Shown here: positions 9,670-22,642 of the stretch, piece by piece
Position numbering within the stretch: position 1 is the first letter of the stretch
How the letters are laid out: each line of letters opens with the position of its first letter
Source: Marisa cornuarietis
Lineage: Eukaryota; Mollusca; Gastropoda; Architaenioglossa; Ampullariidae
Direction: 5' to 3'
Assembly: GCA_004794655.1 (NCBI GenBank)
Contig: SMMW01000521.1
Coordinates: forward strand, 1,456,001-1,520,000
DNA: 64,000 bases
Translations under genes and position numbers: made by a program
The notes under the pieces: generated by a model
What the model saw: only the letters and a program-made list of their open reading frames with translations
The model's database searches: none
What the model was told of the DNA's origin: nothing

Positions 9670-12260
9670 ATGCTTCCTGGGAGATCGACACTTGTTCTTA
9701 TTTTGTTTGCTCCATTGAGTAAGTTGTGAGTTTTACAAATCTCCCCATAATTTTATATTTAGTTTGTGTGTATAATGGCTGCTTCATGTAGGTTTGTGAA
9801 CTGGATGCCTTACTATAAAATGTTATTTAGTGAAACAACAGCTCTTTCCAACCAACCACTGGGCAGTGGATGTGAATAATTTACAAAGAATTCGTCCTGT
9901 CAACTTTAATATTGCAATATTTTGGCATTAGCAACTTTTGGGATAAAAATTGAGCTGGCACAGGTTTTGTTGTAATAAGACAGTGGACTGATGAGTTATC
10001 CTGTGGTCAGATTAAATGTACCACTTCACTCTCTTGTCGGATATTCTTATCCAGCATTTATTAACTCTCCTGTGTTTTGCATACTTTTACACTGGTCATT
10101 GAATTCATAAAAAAAGTCTTATAAAGACATTTGTCACAAATAACATTTAACTTTCACTGTGACATGTACAGAAGGGGAAGTGTTCACAAAAATGGCTAAT
10201 TATTTTACAAATAATTTTTACAGCTTTGTATAAACAAATGTAATATGGTCTTGCAACAGAACAAGGTAAAATAATTGAAGATATAATCTAGGACATAACG
10301 AGCTCTCGTAAAATAAAATATTTCCATTCTTGGCCAGCCTTAGCTATAACTTCAGAGAAAAGTAAGAAAAATGTGTAACTACGTGAGGATTCTGAACAGG
10401 TTAAGCACAACGAGGAGATGTAAATGCGTGTTCGTATTAAATGAAGGTGTTAACAAGTTTAAAAAATCACCTGTCGCACATCACTGTAGACGTGCAGGAA
10501 GTTTAATAAATGAATCGTCTGCTGTCTTAATTATAGATTTTAAAATGATTTTTTTTTTGAAAGGTTTGTCTCTTGTATGCTGGCATTCGACTAACACAAC
10601 AGAATGGTCTCTGTCCGCGGTCTGTTTGGACATGTCTGTAAGATCACCCGCCAAGTGTCAATGGGATGTTTTAACGGTAAGACACACACACACACACACA
10701 CACACGCGCACGCACATGCACGCACACGCACGCACACACACACACACACATGCACACATTGGACGCCCAGTAAAGTGGACCTTTCGAAATTCATCTGGTT
10801 TCTTCGGCTACTTTGGATTTCTTCCTCCTCATCAACCTTTTCTCTTATTAGCGAAATCCCCTCGTTAGACGCACTTTTCTAATAAAGTAGCGCGCGTGTG
10901 TGTATATATGTGTAAGAGTATATATATATATATCTGCAGTCAATATGTGATAAAGTAGACGCTAACTGAAAAAAATGCAAACTCTCCAGGAAACATTTCG
11001 AACAAAGATAATACTGATAATGCATACAATAGTAATTATTACTAGTTACATACTGCCTACTTCACCTATTACTTACTTATCACAAAACTCACTAAGATAT
11101 AATTACATGAAAAATGTATAAATAAAATATATACCTATTGAGAATTTAGGCTTAAATGATGAATAAATCTCACGCAAAACGATCTGAATGACTAAAGTCA
11201 CGTGGAGACAGAGAGATGGGGACTATTATTAGGAAACTATTGCAAGAAATGAAGCCGCAGTCAAGACACATCATCATATCGGCATTGTGTGACTGTAAAG
11301 GAATTAGAAATTAATTAAAATAAAAATCCTAACAGAAAATAAAACTTTTGCTTTTCTTACATCGAATATGGGAAAGAGATTGACATTGGGCGAAAAGTAG
11401 CTGCAGGAGTCATTGGTGTCTTTTGTGTTTCTATTTTCTTTTTTTACAGGGAAGTATTCGGGTAAAGACTCACCAAACATCACCCTCTTTGTCTGGGTTT
11501 TTCAACTGTTCTGGGAAATTCAGGCTGCCAATGTCAGCCGGACAGTATGTCTACCGCATCTTACTACGTGACCAAAACAACTGGGTACACGCCTTTATAT
11601 TAGGAATTGGTGAGTTACACCAGGGGCAGCACCACATCGTTGATTCGTTGTTTAATGCTAAAAAGTAAGCTAATGTTTGGAATTGATGTCTAGTTACGAG
11701 GAAATTGTATAACTTGGGAAAGGGAGTCTGTTTTCTGAACTTTTTTTAATTATCAAGGTTTGCACTGCTAATATACTTCTGTATTGGAAGACAAATTTTG
11801 TCTAATATAAAAGTTATATTGTTTTGCTTTCTTTTCTGGACTGCGCTAGACTGACAAGCTCTAAAAGATTTGGTTGTTCAGGTGAACACAGCTTAATGCA
11901 ATAACTTTTGAAACTTTTGTATGGAAGCGTCTCTTAAAGTTCCAGTTAATTTGTATTTTGTATTTTATTTTTATTCCTTCGCAAAGGTATGAAAGCATTT
12001 GATATTTTCTGCTGCAGACGACCCGGGCAAGCCAACAGTAAAAAACTGTACTCGTGAAGTGCAAGTAGGGGACAACATCACGTGCTCATGTTCAACAGAG
12101 CGTGAAGGAAGCCCTCCGCCAGTTATGTCATGGGCCGGGGAAACAACCTCTAACATCCTACACCTGTATGACATCAGACGTGAAGACAACCAGACGTACA
12201 CGTGTGAGATGATCTGGGGAAACCGAACGAAACGTATTTCATACAGTTTCTCAGTGAAAA
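9670..12260 (+). CDS. Unit 2: two-domain Ig-like receptor ectodomain
   Basis: Exons: 9670-9718, 10564-10676, 11450-11609, 12018-12260. The signal peptide is MLPGRSTLVLILFAPLS. D1 has C-x14-C-x10-C (HSTNTTEWSLSAVC, AKCQWDV) and FFNCSGKFRLPMSAGQYVYR in exon 3. D2 reads CTREVQVGDNITCSCS, then PPPVMSWAGE and TYTCEMIWGNRTKRISYS, with both Ig hallmarks (W, YxC) and a potential N-glycosylation site at NIT. Exon 4 ends at AAAA|GTAAGC, without the stalk seen in units 1, 4 and 5. No TM or tail exon is found before unit 3. Retaining the next intron adds about 41 codons to a stop at 12383-12385. Unit 2 is closest to unit 3, with a tandem period of about 7.6-7.8 kb. Confidence 0.75.
10682..10753. repeat. 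(CA)n microsatellite at the start of intron 2, unit 2
   Basis: It follows the exon 2 donor directly (GTAAG-ACACAC). The ACAC/GTGT open frames here are artefacts. Confidence 0.95.
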
Positions 12261-14690
12261 GTAAGCTACCTGTCTCCTTCATGTTTATTATATTTAAGGC
12301 ACTTATCTCTTTTAACAAAGGCTACCTTAATTCCCCCGATGATTTTTTTTATTTATTCAGTCTTGCAGTTAATACTAAGTCATAAAAGTTTAGTAGAAAA
12401 TATTTTTCTGAAATAGTTACATGTGTTTACCGTTACCTCTGCCTACCAAGTAGTATGAGCGCAACAATGCAGTAAACGATTCAGAGCACTAAATGTATAA
12501 ATATTTCTCTACTTAAGACATACTGTTTTATTTTCTTTGTTTAACACGTTGAATCGGTTATATATTATTAGCAATGTTTACTAAGGATTATTTGATGAGG
12601 TTATTATAGCGATGGTATGAAAATGTTGGTGTTGCTGGTGGTAGTAATGTGGTGGTCGTGGTTGCAGTGAATTTGGTGGCAACTATGATGATAATATTGT
12701 TAAAAACTCACTTATTGTTATCTAAGAAATGCGTGAAATCTTGTTGCTTTGAACTTCTTCATGAGATGGTGTATGCAAAACTTCAAATGTGAAGAGGAGT
12801 CTAGACTCGGACAAGTTTTCATTGCGAACAATTGAAAGAGAAGAGAAAGGAATACACCTACTATGCTATAATCATGGTTTTATTAAATAGAACTGATTAT
12901 TTAATATTTAAATTTAAACAAATTACATTCTCAGAATATTTGAAAATTTTCCCTAATTAAAGCCAGTTATTATGATAGAAAATCATAAACGACACCTTTG
13001 TAATAGAAGCATCAACCTCTGGTGTTAATAAGCCCATGAGAGAAGCTCTTTCCCTTGATGCGGTACTTACATTATATTTATTAAAAATGCAGTAGGAAAA
13101 CGTCTAATTATACCAAGTTACATATAGGTATGACACAGCTTACTTAATCTACCTGTAAAATGGATACCTTCAAGGGTTGGGTGGTCCGATGCGCAACGGT
13201 TAGAGCCTGTCACCAATACAGTGAAGGTTGGCTGTCCTGGGTTCAGCTCTCGTCTCGGGCACGCTGTTCTTTCTCTGCGTGTGGCATCTGTTTACAGGGC
13301 TGGCTGCCTTGCCATGATATAGCCTTAGTTGCTGGCTCGGCGTAAAACACCAATAATTGTCCTCCTTCGAGGGTTGGAGAGAGAGAACCAGAGAGGAATA
13401 TAAAATGTGCATCTTACTCACAAAAAGCTGGGTCTGAGAAAACTAAGCTCTTTACTTAGTCACTCCAAAATGATTAATACCTTATAGGACTTACCTTTAC
13501 CGGGTAAAGGTCTTTCTCGGGGTCTTCAGTGTTAATTAACACTTGTTCATCTCAGTAAAACCGTTTCTTACAACCGTCGTACTGCTGCGTTACGCGTGTT
13601 TCTTGCACATACGTAAACATTTACTCAATTTGCTTTTCTTACTTATTCATCCGCGGCCACTTGACTCAGGTAAGAGGACTTACAGCTTCACTTTATAAAT
13701 GGCGATATGGGAGTGTGCATAAGCGATAACTAGTTGTCTGGAGTGTGGGGTCACAAGGTCTCATGCATATCATTACCATCTGTGCCAGCGTGTAATTTGA
13801 ATAATATTTACCAGAATTACTTAATAAAACAGAATTTTTGTGTGATTGTTATAGACAATAATAAAATTTCACTTTTTAAGTACATCTGCAAATGATACCA
13901 AAAGTAGTATTCAAAACACCTTCATAAGATTATTGTTGTTATTACATTTCTTTTATAATATGTTTTAGTGTATAAACATAACCCATTTACTATTTTATAC
14001 ACAACAGGATGTAATTATGTCCCCCCCTGTGTTTATCATTCACGAGTTTTCCCAGCTTCCTTGGTTAAAATAAAATTGTTATTCAACATCTTTCTCGCTT
14101 AGTAAAACACCAAATGGAATGAAATTATCAGCTACGTTTGTTGAACCTGCACTTAACTTTTATGTTTCCAGGAAGGCGAAATTACTAACAAAGTATGCTT
14201 CCTTCGTGGCCAGAAATTCTAAAGTTTGTGGCATGACTAAATAAATTAAGGTATGCCTGTTTGTGACTTTTTTAAAGTTAGAGAGAAATAATATTAAGAA
14301 TTAGATTAAATGGTGTTTATTTTTGATGGATTGGTCCTGCTAGCAAACAGCGTATGTTTTTACTCATTCTTTTTTTTTAACGGCCCTCACCTGTCTGGTA
14401 TCTTTTGTGCTTCTCTCTCATATGTTGTACCCACCATCCTAATTTAAAGCAGACATTGTCATTGGGTCAGTATTTTTTAGGAATATTAATTTTTTTTTAG
14501 ATCACCAAAAATAATTCATTCAAAATATTAAGATATGTTATTTTCATGATTGAAAATGTGAGACTGTTTCAGGACATGGGCACTGAAGCGTTAGCACTTA
14601 AATCGAAGATCGAAGTAAAGTATGATTATTGTGTAAATATTTGGAATATAGTACATAACGGTAAAGAGTGTCTGTGATCAACATTACCGT
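12261..14690. other. Unit 2 3' flank, no gene recognised
   Basis: This stretch is homologous to the flank after unit 3 (20052-22640), so it belongs to the same duplicated block. It holds a valine-coding low-complexity patch near 12600-12700 and a SINE near 13178. No receptor TM or tail exon was recognised. Confidence 0.5.
13178..13370 (+). mobile_element. tRNA-derived SINE copy
   Basis: A degenerate box A (around CAACGGTTAGAGC) and box B (GGGTTCAGCTCTCG) are followed by a body with GGCTGGCTGCCTTGCC and GCGTAAAACACCAA. Related copies lie near 28600 and 42330 in introns of units 4 and 5. The body resembles SINEs common in molluscs; the exact family is not verified. Confidence 0.55.
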
Positions 14691-14696
14691 ACATAC

Positions 14697-14935
14697 GAGG
14701 TCTGTCTGAAAAGTAATGGGACTGGTGCCACAAACAATTTATTTCAGTTCCTTATACTGTAACAAACAACAAACTACATGGTTGCCTTTTCGAAATAATC
14801 CTTCTTGACTCTAATGCACCATTTTATCCTTCTCTTCCATGATTCTCTGGACGTCTGGAAGATTCTTCTCACCTCCGTTGTAACGGCGTTCTTGATGGCC
14901 TCCACGCCTAATGTGTACATCTTTTTGTCCACTTT
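14697..14935 (-). mobile_element. Mariner-like element fragment, transposase C-terminus
   Basis: The plus strand starts with a mariner-type end (cgaggtctgtctgaaaagta). The minus strand has an open frame of about 41 codons ending in a stop: LGVEAIKNAVTTEVRRIF, then ESWKRRIKWCIRVKKDYFE. This is the typical mariner C-terminal W-K-x-R-x-x-x-C-I pattern. The rest of the transposase is missing. Confidence 0.65.
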
Positions 14936-14944
14936 AATGATTAA

Positions 14945-15535
14945 AGTATGGGGAGAATTGTGTTAATCTAAGCCGATGCGCTGCAGTCAACTAAGAATTT
15001 TTGGTGTTTGGTCGGAAACGAGGGTACAGCGCGATGTTCGGAAGTCAAAATTAATATAATTCCCCGAACATTTGTAATACAACAGTTGGTGCTAACTTCC
15101 CTTGTATCATTGTCCAAGTGATACAGGCTCGTGTGTAGTTAACATAAGTTACTACAGCGAGCGTCGGGGGATATTTTTTTTTACTGCCGGGGGAGATCCA
15201 TGCTCGACCGTAACGAGGCTGGAAAGGATTGGCCCAGAGGTTTTCTTCCTTGAGGTCTACTGGTGGCGCTCTTCTGATGGAAGTAGTTGAAGAGTTTCAA
15301 ACTGCAGCGTGGCAGAGGGTGTTGTCTGGTCTCCACAGTCTACACAAGATGCTGGGTGGAATCTGTGCCAATAGCCCCTGATGTCTGTTCTGTGAGGGTC
15401 AGACCGTGGGGATGTGTTGGTGAGTGAAAAGGTAAGTACTATCACTGCTGTTTTGGTTGAGAGTTGTTCTAGTCAGCATGCAGGTGTAAGTGGTGCACTT
15501 GGGAACTTTTTGTCTGATTATGTAAGAGACAAAAC
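14945..15535. repeat. Repeat A, copy 1
   Basis: About 590 bp. Very similar sequence lies at 31289-31857 and a shorter piece at 38288-38405. On the minus strand both long copies keep a peptide with SCVDCGDQ(T/S)TPSATLQFE and QLLPSE. Origin unknown; possibly an old transposon carried along with the gene blocks. Confidence 0.6.
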
Positions 15536-17253
15536 AGTGCATTCTTATGAATTATGTTTTGCTCTGGTAGATTTTTCGAAGCTGTTATAAATGTTAAAAG
15601 GGGAATGTCAGATTAACATCATTTAGTTGCTGACAACGATTGTTTTTAGAGTGGACCTAGAAATTGTGATAGGGGCCCTTTGCAGGGCGAAAAACGGAAC
15701 GGGAAAAGAAAGAGACTTTATTAGTTACTTATCATGCTTTCTAATATTTTTGCATGCCTGTTGCTGTATGCAAGTCAGGGTTTTTATTGATAATCTTCAA
15801 GGATCCATATCGTTTCGCTTCACTGGAGTCTCGTGCACCTTCAGAGCTATTTTGCAGGTTCGACGTCGCTTATGCAGCGAGGGCGTTTACAGTTAATGAT
15901 ATATATATATATATATATTAAATATATATATTAAAGATATTACTCCATTAAAAATCGGATTCATTATTCGAATCAATGTTCATGAGAGCTGAAAGGTCAT
16001 ATTCTCATGTGGATAATAAGCAATAATTGTATAAGCTTTAAAATTTTCAAAGTTTAAAGATAAAATATAAAAATGTAGAAGACGCCATCGACTTTGAAAT
16101 GTATGGACAGTGAACAAGACGTGTCAAGACGCTAACATATCTAAGAGACCCTTTCTCCTACAAAATCAATATATCTCTGAAAATACTTTCTCAATATTTT
16201 TGAACATAGGACTTTGTGAGAAAACTGATATTGGGGGTTGTGTACTTACATACAGACTGAATATTTTTGCTTTGATTTACTCAACACAGGTTTCGGAGGA
16301 TTTTAATGGGAGCTTCCGATAGGGATGGGATGGGATGGATTCGCAATGCATCAGTCTTGGAGACGGTGAACATTCTGTTTGCCATGACATATAGCAAAAC
16401 AGTATAAACCAGAGCAAGAACGACAGATTGGAATAAAGACAGTTGTCAGTTTTCGAAGATATTGAAACATCGGAAGAGTTAATTACAGTTAACATTTTCC
16501 TGTTATTCCGTTTTCAAAGGTATGCATTATTCAAAATAAAGTAAAATAATATCCATAAGAATAAAACTCGCAGTTTAATGTTACCATAGTCCACCAGTAA
16601 AGGTCCCTGTCATTAAGAAATTTCTTAACGAGACAATGCTTTACATCTACGATCCTCAGCAAAACACGCAAAAACAACAAAAAACATTAATCAAAAAGAA
16701 ACAGCTACCCCTTCCTCTATGCCCTCAGGTTTGTAACACGCTACTGACAAAAGCTGACAAAAAAAACCTCAGTTACCAACAAGAATCAATTATCTATCAG
16801 TCAGTGTATTTCGATGTCTAACACCTTCATTAACGCACACACTCACATACTCCAGTGGTCCTGCCTACATCAGACACTCTACAGCCACAAGAAGGGCGGA
16901 ATGACTTGCGGAAGATGACTCACTGTATTCCTCTACTCGACTGCACGTGGTCTTCGTGACACGCCCATGGCATGCGAATCCGCAAAACAAGGAAGTTTAC
17001 ATAATTTTTCACTTCACACAAACCGAAAGTTGCCTCTAGAAGAGTCCGTCAGACAGGAAACTCTATGCAAAAACAACTTGAGTGACTCAGCGCTCATACA
17101 GTTAAATTATTTTGACAAACAACTCGCTCGTAACATACATTTATGCAAATACTTCGTCTTGCGAAAGCACTCGGAACATTTCCCCAAAGTCTGGCAATGA
17201 GAAAAGTCCAGATACTTGGTTCTATGCAAGTTTTAACGACTTCTGCTTACAGA
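15536..17253. other. Flank upstream of unit 3
   Basis: Contains a (TA)n run (15897-15919), copy A of the conserved minus-strand peptide (about 16290-16480), and the conserved promoter-proximal block of unit 3 (about 17130-17253) ending in CTTACAGAATG. No other gene is seen. Confidence 0.5.
16290..16480 (-). other. Conserved minus-strand TM-like peptide, copy A
   Basis: One minus frame reads LALVYTVLLYVMANRMF, then TVSKTDALRIHPIP. It aligns with copies near 24.4, 25.2, 38.5, 48.0 and 59.5 kb. Upstream in this frame there is a stop, so this copy is not a complete ORF. Confidence 0.4.
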
Positions 17254-18292
17254 ATGGTTCCCGGGAGAACGACACTTGTTCTTATTTTGTTTGCTCCGTT
17301 GAGTAAGTTGTGAGTTTTACAACTCTCTAAGCAATCGTCTATTTATTTTGTATGTAAAAATGACTGTTTGATGTAGGTTTATGACCAGGATGCCTTACTA
17401 TAAAATATTATTTGGTGGAACAACAAAACCCTCCAATCAACCACTAGGTAGTGGATGCTAATAATTTACATAGAACTCATGGTGTCACCTTTATACTCGG
17501 AATATTTTGGCATTAACAAACTTTTGGCTGAACATTGAGCTGGCATGGGTTTTGTTGTAATAAGACTGATGAGTTATCCTATAGACAGAGTAAATGTACC
17601 ACTTAATTTTTTTTTGTCGGATACTCCTTTCGAGCATTTATTATCATCCTCCTGTGTTTCATGTACGTTTGCAATAGTCATTGCATTCATCAAAAACAGT
17701 CTTATTAAGACATTTGTCATGAATACCATTGAAGCTTCACTGTGACATATACAGCCAGCTAGACAGGGGATGTAGCCGTAATGGCTAATTATTTTACAAA
17801 TTTTACAAGTAATTCCTAAAGCTTTGTACAAACAAGTGTAATATTGGTTTTAAATAACTCGTGAAAACAGAACAAGGTAAATTAATTAAAGACAAAAAAC
17901 CATTTTTAATTATTTAAGAGATAACGAGTACTCGTAAAATATAACATTTCTATTTTTCGCTGCCCATAGCTATAACTTTAGAAAAAAGTAAGAAATATGA
18001 GGCTGATGAATAGGTTAAGCACAATGAGGACATGAAAATGCGTGTTCGTATTAAATGAAGGTGTTAATAAGTTTACAAATGACCTGTCACTCATCACTAA
18101 GCTTTCACGAAATTTTTTTAAGCTTATCATCTACCGTCTGAGTCCTTGATTTATAAAACAAATTACTTTTGAAAGGTATGTCTCTAGAGTGCTCGTACAC
18201 GACTAATACAACCGAATGGTGTCTGTCCGCGGTCTGCTTGGACAAGTTTGTAAAAGCACCGGACAAGTGTCAGTGGGACGTTGTCATGGTAA

Positions 18293-18345
<53 letters not shown>

Positions 18346-20051
18346 TCGACGCCCGGTAGCCTGGTGATTTAGACACGCTGATTACGAATGCAGTGAGAAG
18401 CAATGGGTTCTGATCTCGTCTCAGGAGTCTTTTATATGTTTTTTACAAGTACTCTGGACTCCTTTTCCACAATCGTTCCTTTCCCTCCTTAGCAAAATCA
18501 CCTCGTTAGAAGAGCTATTCTTATGAACAACCAACCACATACACTCACCCGCGCACACATACACGCACGCGCACGCGTATATATATATATATACACACAC
18601 ACAGAGTAACTACGTGATAAAGTAGACGCTTACTAAAACAATGCTAACTTTCCAGCAAACATTTGAGAGAAGGATAATATTTATAATACATACAATAATA
18701 ATTATTACTAGTTACATACTGCGCTATTCTAGCAATTATCAGCTGCTCATCGCAAAATACACAAATATACACATATATCATCAAAATCATCTGTAACTTA
18801 GGTATAACTGGAAAAATGTATAAATCAAAAGTTATTAAGAAACTAAGGCTTAATTGATAGTCAAATAACTGTCACACAAACCGATCTGAATGGAAAATGC
18901 ATTCAGAACGTCACATAAAGAGAGAAGGGGGAAGAAACTTACTATAAAGAAGAAACTATTGCGAGCATTGAAGTGGCAGTGAAAAAAATGTGATCATATC
19001 GGCATTGTGTTGCTCTAAAAAAAATGAGAAATGTATAAAAGAGAAAATCCTAATTGAAAAAAACTTTATTTCGTATTTATATGGAATAGGGGAAGTAATT
19101 GTTATCAAGCGAAAGGTAGGAGAAGTAGCCAAGTGTTAGTTGTGTTTCGATTTTTTTCAGGGACCTAGTCGTGTAAAGATTCATTTAACTCCCCTCTCTT
19201 CTTTTGAGTATTTCTACTGTTCTGGAAAATTCAATCTACCATTGTCAGCCGGACAATACGACTACCGCATCTTACTTTACGGAAACAGCTGGAGATACGC
19301 CTTTATCTTAAGAATTGGTGAGTTACACCAGGGGCAGTACCACATCATTGAATTTGTTGTTTAATGATAATTGATGTCTAGTTACAAGCTCAGTTTATTA
19401 TTACTTGGGAAAGGGAGACAACCGCTTCATTCGTCACCATCTTTCTCCTTGTCTGTTTTCTGAATCTCCAACCTCTTCCTGAGACTATTTATGTATTTAT
19501 TTATTTTTTATTGAATAATCAAGATTTGCATTGTTGTTATAGCTCTCTGATAAAAGACTATTTTTGTGTAATATGAAAGTTAAATTGTCTCGCTTTCTTC
19601 GCTGGAGTGCGTTGAAAATGACAGCACTCGTTCAAAGAGATTTGGTGGTCACTTGAATTGAGTTTACTTGATATAATAGCTTTAGAACACAGGCACAGAT
19701 TTTTTTTATCGAAACGTAACTTAAAGCAAAAGCTTTAATTAATTTTGAGTTTGCTTTTTAGCTGTATTTCTCCGCATATATATGCATTCTCTGCTGTAGA
19801 CGACCCAGGGGAGCCAACCGTGAAAAGCTGTAAAGATGAAGTGCGTGAAGGGGACAACGTCGCGTGCGTGTGTTCAACAGAGCGTGAAGGAAGCCCTCCG
19901 CCATTTCTGTCATGGTCCGGGCAGACAGCCTCGACAACCTCTCGCATTCTACACCTGTATGACGTCAGACGTGAACACAACAAGACGTACACCTGTGAGA
20001 TGATCTGGGGAACGCAAAGAAAAAGTACCTCGTACAGTTTTGTTGTGAAAA
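17254..20051 (+). CDS. Unit 3: two-domain Ig-like receptor ectodomain
   Basis: Exons: 17254-17302, 18176-18288, 19161-19317, 19800-20051. The signal peptide is MVPGRTTLVLILFAPLS. D1 keeps C-x14-C-x10-C but has an extra Cys (TEWCLSAVC), then FYCSGKFNLPLSAGQYDYR. D2 reads CKDEVREGDNVACVCS, PPPFLSWSGQ and TYTCEMIWG. Exon 4 ends at AAAA|GTGAGT, and intron read-through stops almost at once (20057-20059), with AATAAA at 20282-20287. No TM or tail exon is seen before unit 4. A secreted product, or use of downstream exons, are the two simplest readings. Confidence 0.75.
18295..18344. repeat. (CA)n microsatellite at the start of intron 2, unit 3
   Basis: It starts directly after the donor GTAAG. Confidence 0.95.
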
Positions 20052-22637
20052 GTGAGTAACCTGTCTCCAACATATTTATTACGAGCTCTTAACCACTTAC
20101 TATTCCCCAGATAGTAACTTGTTTTGACTTTTTTAGTCTCTTGGTAACCCCTAGACCATAACAATTCAGTATAATAATATTTTTATATAATAATAAAAAA
20201 CATTGAATGTGTTCACTGCTTTCACACTCTAGCAAGTAAGTAGTATGAAAAGTAACGATGAAGTAAAAAGTAGGAGTTTTAAATAAAATACATAAATATA
20301 TCTCAATTTAAAAAGATATTGTGGTATTTTATTTGTTTAACTCGTTTAATATATTCTTTATTTTAAGCAGTGTTTACTCATGGTGATTTTATTAATGCCA
20401 TGATGGCAATGGTATGATCATGTTGATGTTGCTGGTGGTGGTAATGTGGTGGTCGTTGTTTTATTGATTTTGATGGCAACTGTGATGATAATGTCGTTGT
20501 TGATGACGTACATCGATTCACACTTCTCCTCCTGTTATCTAAGAAATGTGTGAAATCCCGGTACTTTGAATTGTCTCAAGAGATGAAGAATACAAGACTG
20601 CTTTGCGCCGCAGATTGAAAGATGAGCTAGACGCACACGAGCGTTGTTTGCGAAGACATAACACCAGAATGGAAAGAAAAAGAGAAAGAAAGCAACCTAA
20701 TGTCCTATGATCTTAGCTATGATGAAATGATAAATTATCAGAATATAAGATTTTCCAAGTCAAGCCAATCATTATGATAAAAGATCTTGAACAACACATT
20801 TGTAATAGAAACATTAGCCTCTTTTTATTAACAGGCTCACGAGAGAAGGCAGTTTTATGGCGGGCATAAAAAACATATTAATTAAACCCATTACTACTTA
20901 AAGTTCATTGACGCAGTTTTAGGCTTTTCACTACTCAATCGTGTCAGAGTTTAACAACACCTTGAACCAAAACAAGTTGTTATTGTGAAAAAAACAAGAA
21001 AACTAGGTTTAAGGTTCGTGTTGTGATGTTTTAATGCGATACTTAAATTCTGTTCCATAAAAGCGCAGTAGGAACACCTCTAACCATGCTAGTTAGCAAA
21101 GACTTATGTTTAAGTTTGTGGAAATGGATAACTTAGTGGTCAGAGCAAAGGCATTTGAATCTGAACGCGCGGACACTAGCCAGTTATGTTAACCCTGTGG
21201 CGCAGCTTACTTCCCTTAGTTAGGAAATGGGTCTTGGTTGGTTGGTTCATTTCGTAGTAGAGTACCCGGAGAAAACCCCCACGCCCAGCCTTACGAACAG
21301 GGGTCACATACAGAATGTCCCTAGAAGAGATCTGAACCCTGAGCCACTCACTACAGTGGGGACAAGCGAGTGTTTTAACCACTACACTACCGGGTCTTTG
21401 AGGGTCGGAGAGAGAGAGAGAGAAAAAAAAAACACACAGAAGAAGACAAAATGTTTACCTCCGTTACAAAAAGCTGGCTCCGAGAAAACTAGGGTCTTAG
21501 TCATTCCACAATGATTGATAGCTCCTAGGACTACCATAACCTGTGCCTAGAAAGTCACGATTGGAAGATTTCGTGTTCATTAACACTTTTTCATCTCAGT
21601 AAGCCGTTTCTTCGAACTTTCGTAATGTTGCATTACACGGATTTAATATACATATATGATTTGCGAAAGGTACCTGATTTACTATGTGTGCATTTCTTAC
21701 TTATTCATCCTCGGCTACATGATTCAGGTAAGAGGCTAAACAACTTTTAAAATTTTGTCTTTTAATAGCGATATGGGAGCGGGCATACACGATACAATAA
21801 TTGTCTGGAATGTGTGGTTGCTTGTTCTCATGCATGAATATCATATTTTAATGTGCCAGTGTGTACTTTGAATACTATTTACCTAAATTGCAAATTAAAA
21901 CATAACTTTTACATGATTGTATTTATATACAATTTCCCTCTTTAAGTAAATTTGTCATCCATATTATACAAAAGTAGCATTTCAAACACAGATGAGATTA
22001 TTGTTGTTATTACAGTTCTTTTTTACTAAATGTGTTAGTGTGTACTTGCACTTAACCCAATTACTATTTTAAGCACAATAGGAGATAATTATATCTCGTA
22101 TGTTTAAAATTTATGAGATTACCTGATGGTTTGGTCCCACTAGAAAACAAATGATTTTAGTCATTCTTTTTTTTGGAACGCCTCTCACCTGTCTCACCTA
22201 CTCTCACATGCGCCTCCAATGAGAATTTGAAGCAGACATTAGGATTATGTCAGTATTAAGAATATTTCTTTTTGTTGAGATCTGCAAAAAATACATCTGT
22301 TCTGAATATTTAGATGTGTCATTTACTTGTTTAAAAATCTGAAACTGTGTTTTAGGAAAATCTGGTGGTCCAATGACTCTGCCTGTACATTGTACAATTG
22401 ACCCAAAGCCATGTAGTATTTAAGGAAAAATAAATTTTAAAAAAGTCTCAGACGACTTTTCACTTGTGTCTCATTTAAGATTATAATGTTTGTTCAACAA
22501 TGTTTGCATGGCGGCTAAAGCGTTAGCACTTTAATCGGAGTAAAAAAAATGATTATAGGGTGAATATTTGAAATGTAGTACATAACGGTAAGGCTTGTCT
22601 GTAATCAAGTTAACAATAGTTACATTAAAACAGGCGA
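20052..22637. other. Unit 3 3' flank, no gene recognised
   Basis: Homologous to the unit 2 flank. It contains AATAAA (20282-20287), a GTTGATG/GTGGTGG low-complexity patch near 20400-20500, and a reverse SINE at about 21230-21400. Confidence 0.5.
21230..21402 (-). mobile_element. tRNA-derived SINE, reverse orientation
   Basis: The minus strand reads CCGGTAGTGTAGTGGTTAAA (box A region), then a box-B-like GGGTTCAGATCT and a body ending near TGAACCAACCAACC. The same family is in plus orientation near 27405 and 41139. Confidence 0.6.
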
Positions 22638-22642
22638 CATAC

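Noticed and set aside
12590..12720. Valine-rich hydrophobic open frames near 12600 and 20410, possible alternative TM exons for units 2 and 3
   Set aside because: They come from GTTGATG/GTGGTGGT low complexity, differ in frame and length between units, have stops just upstream and no consistent splice sites.
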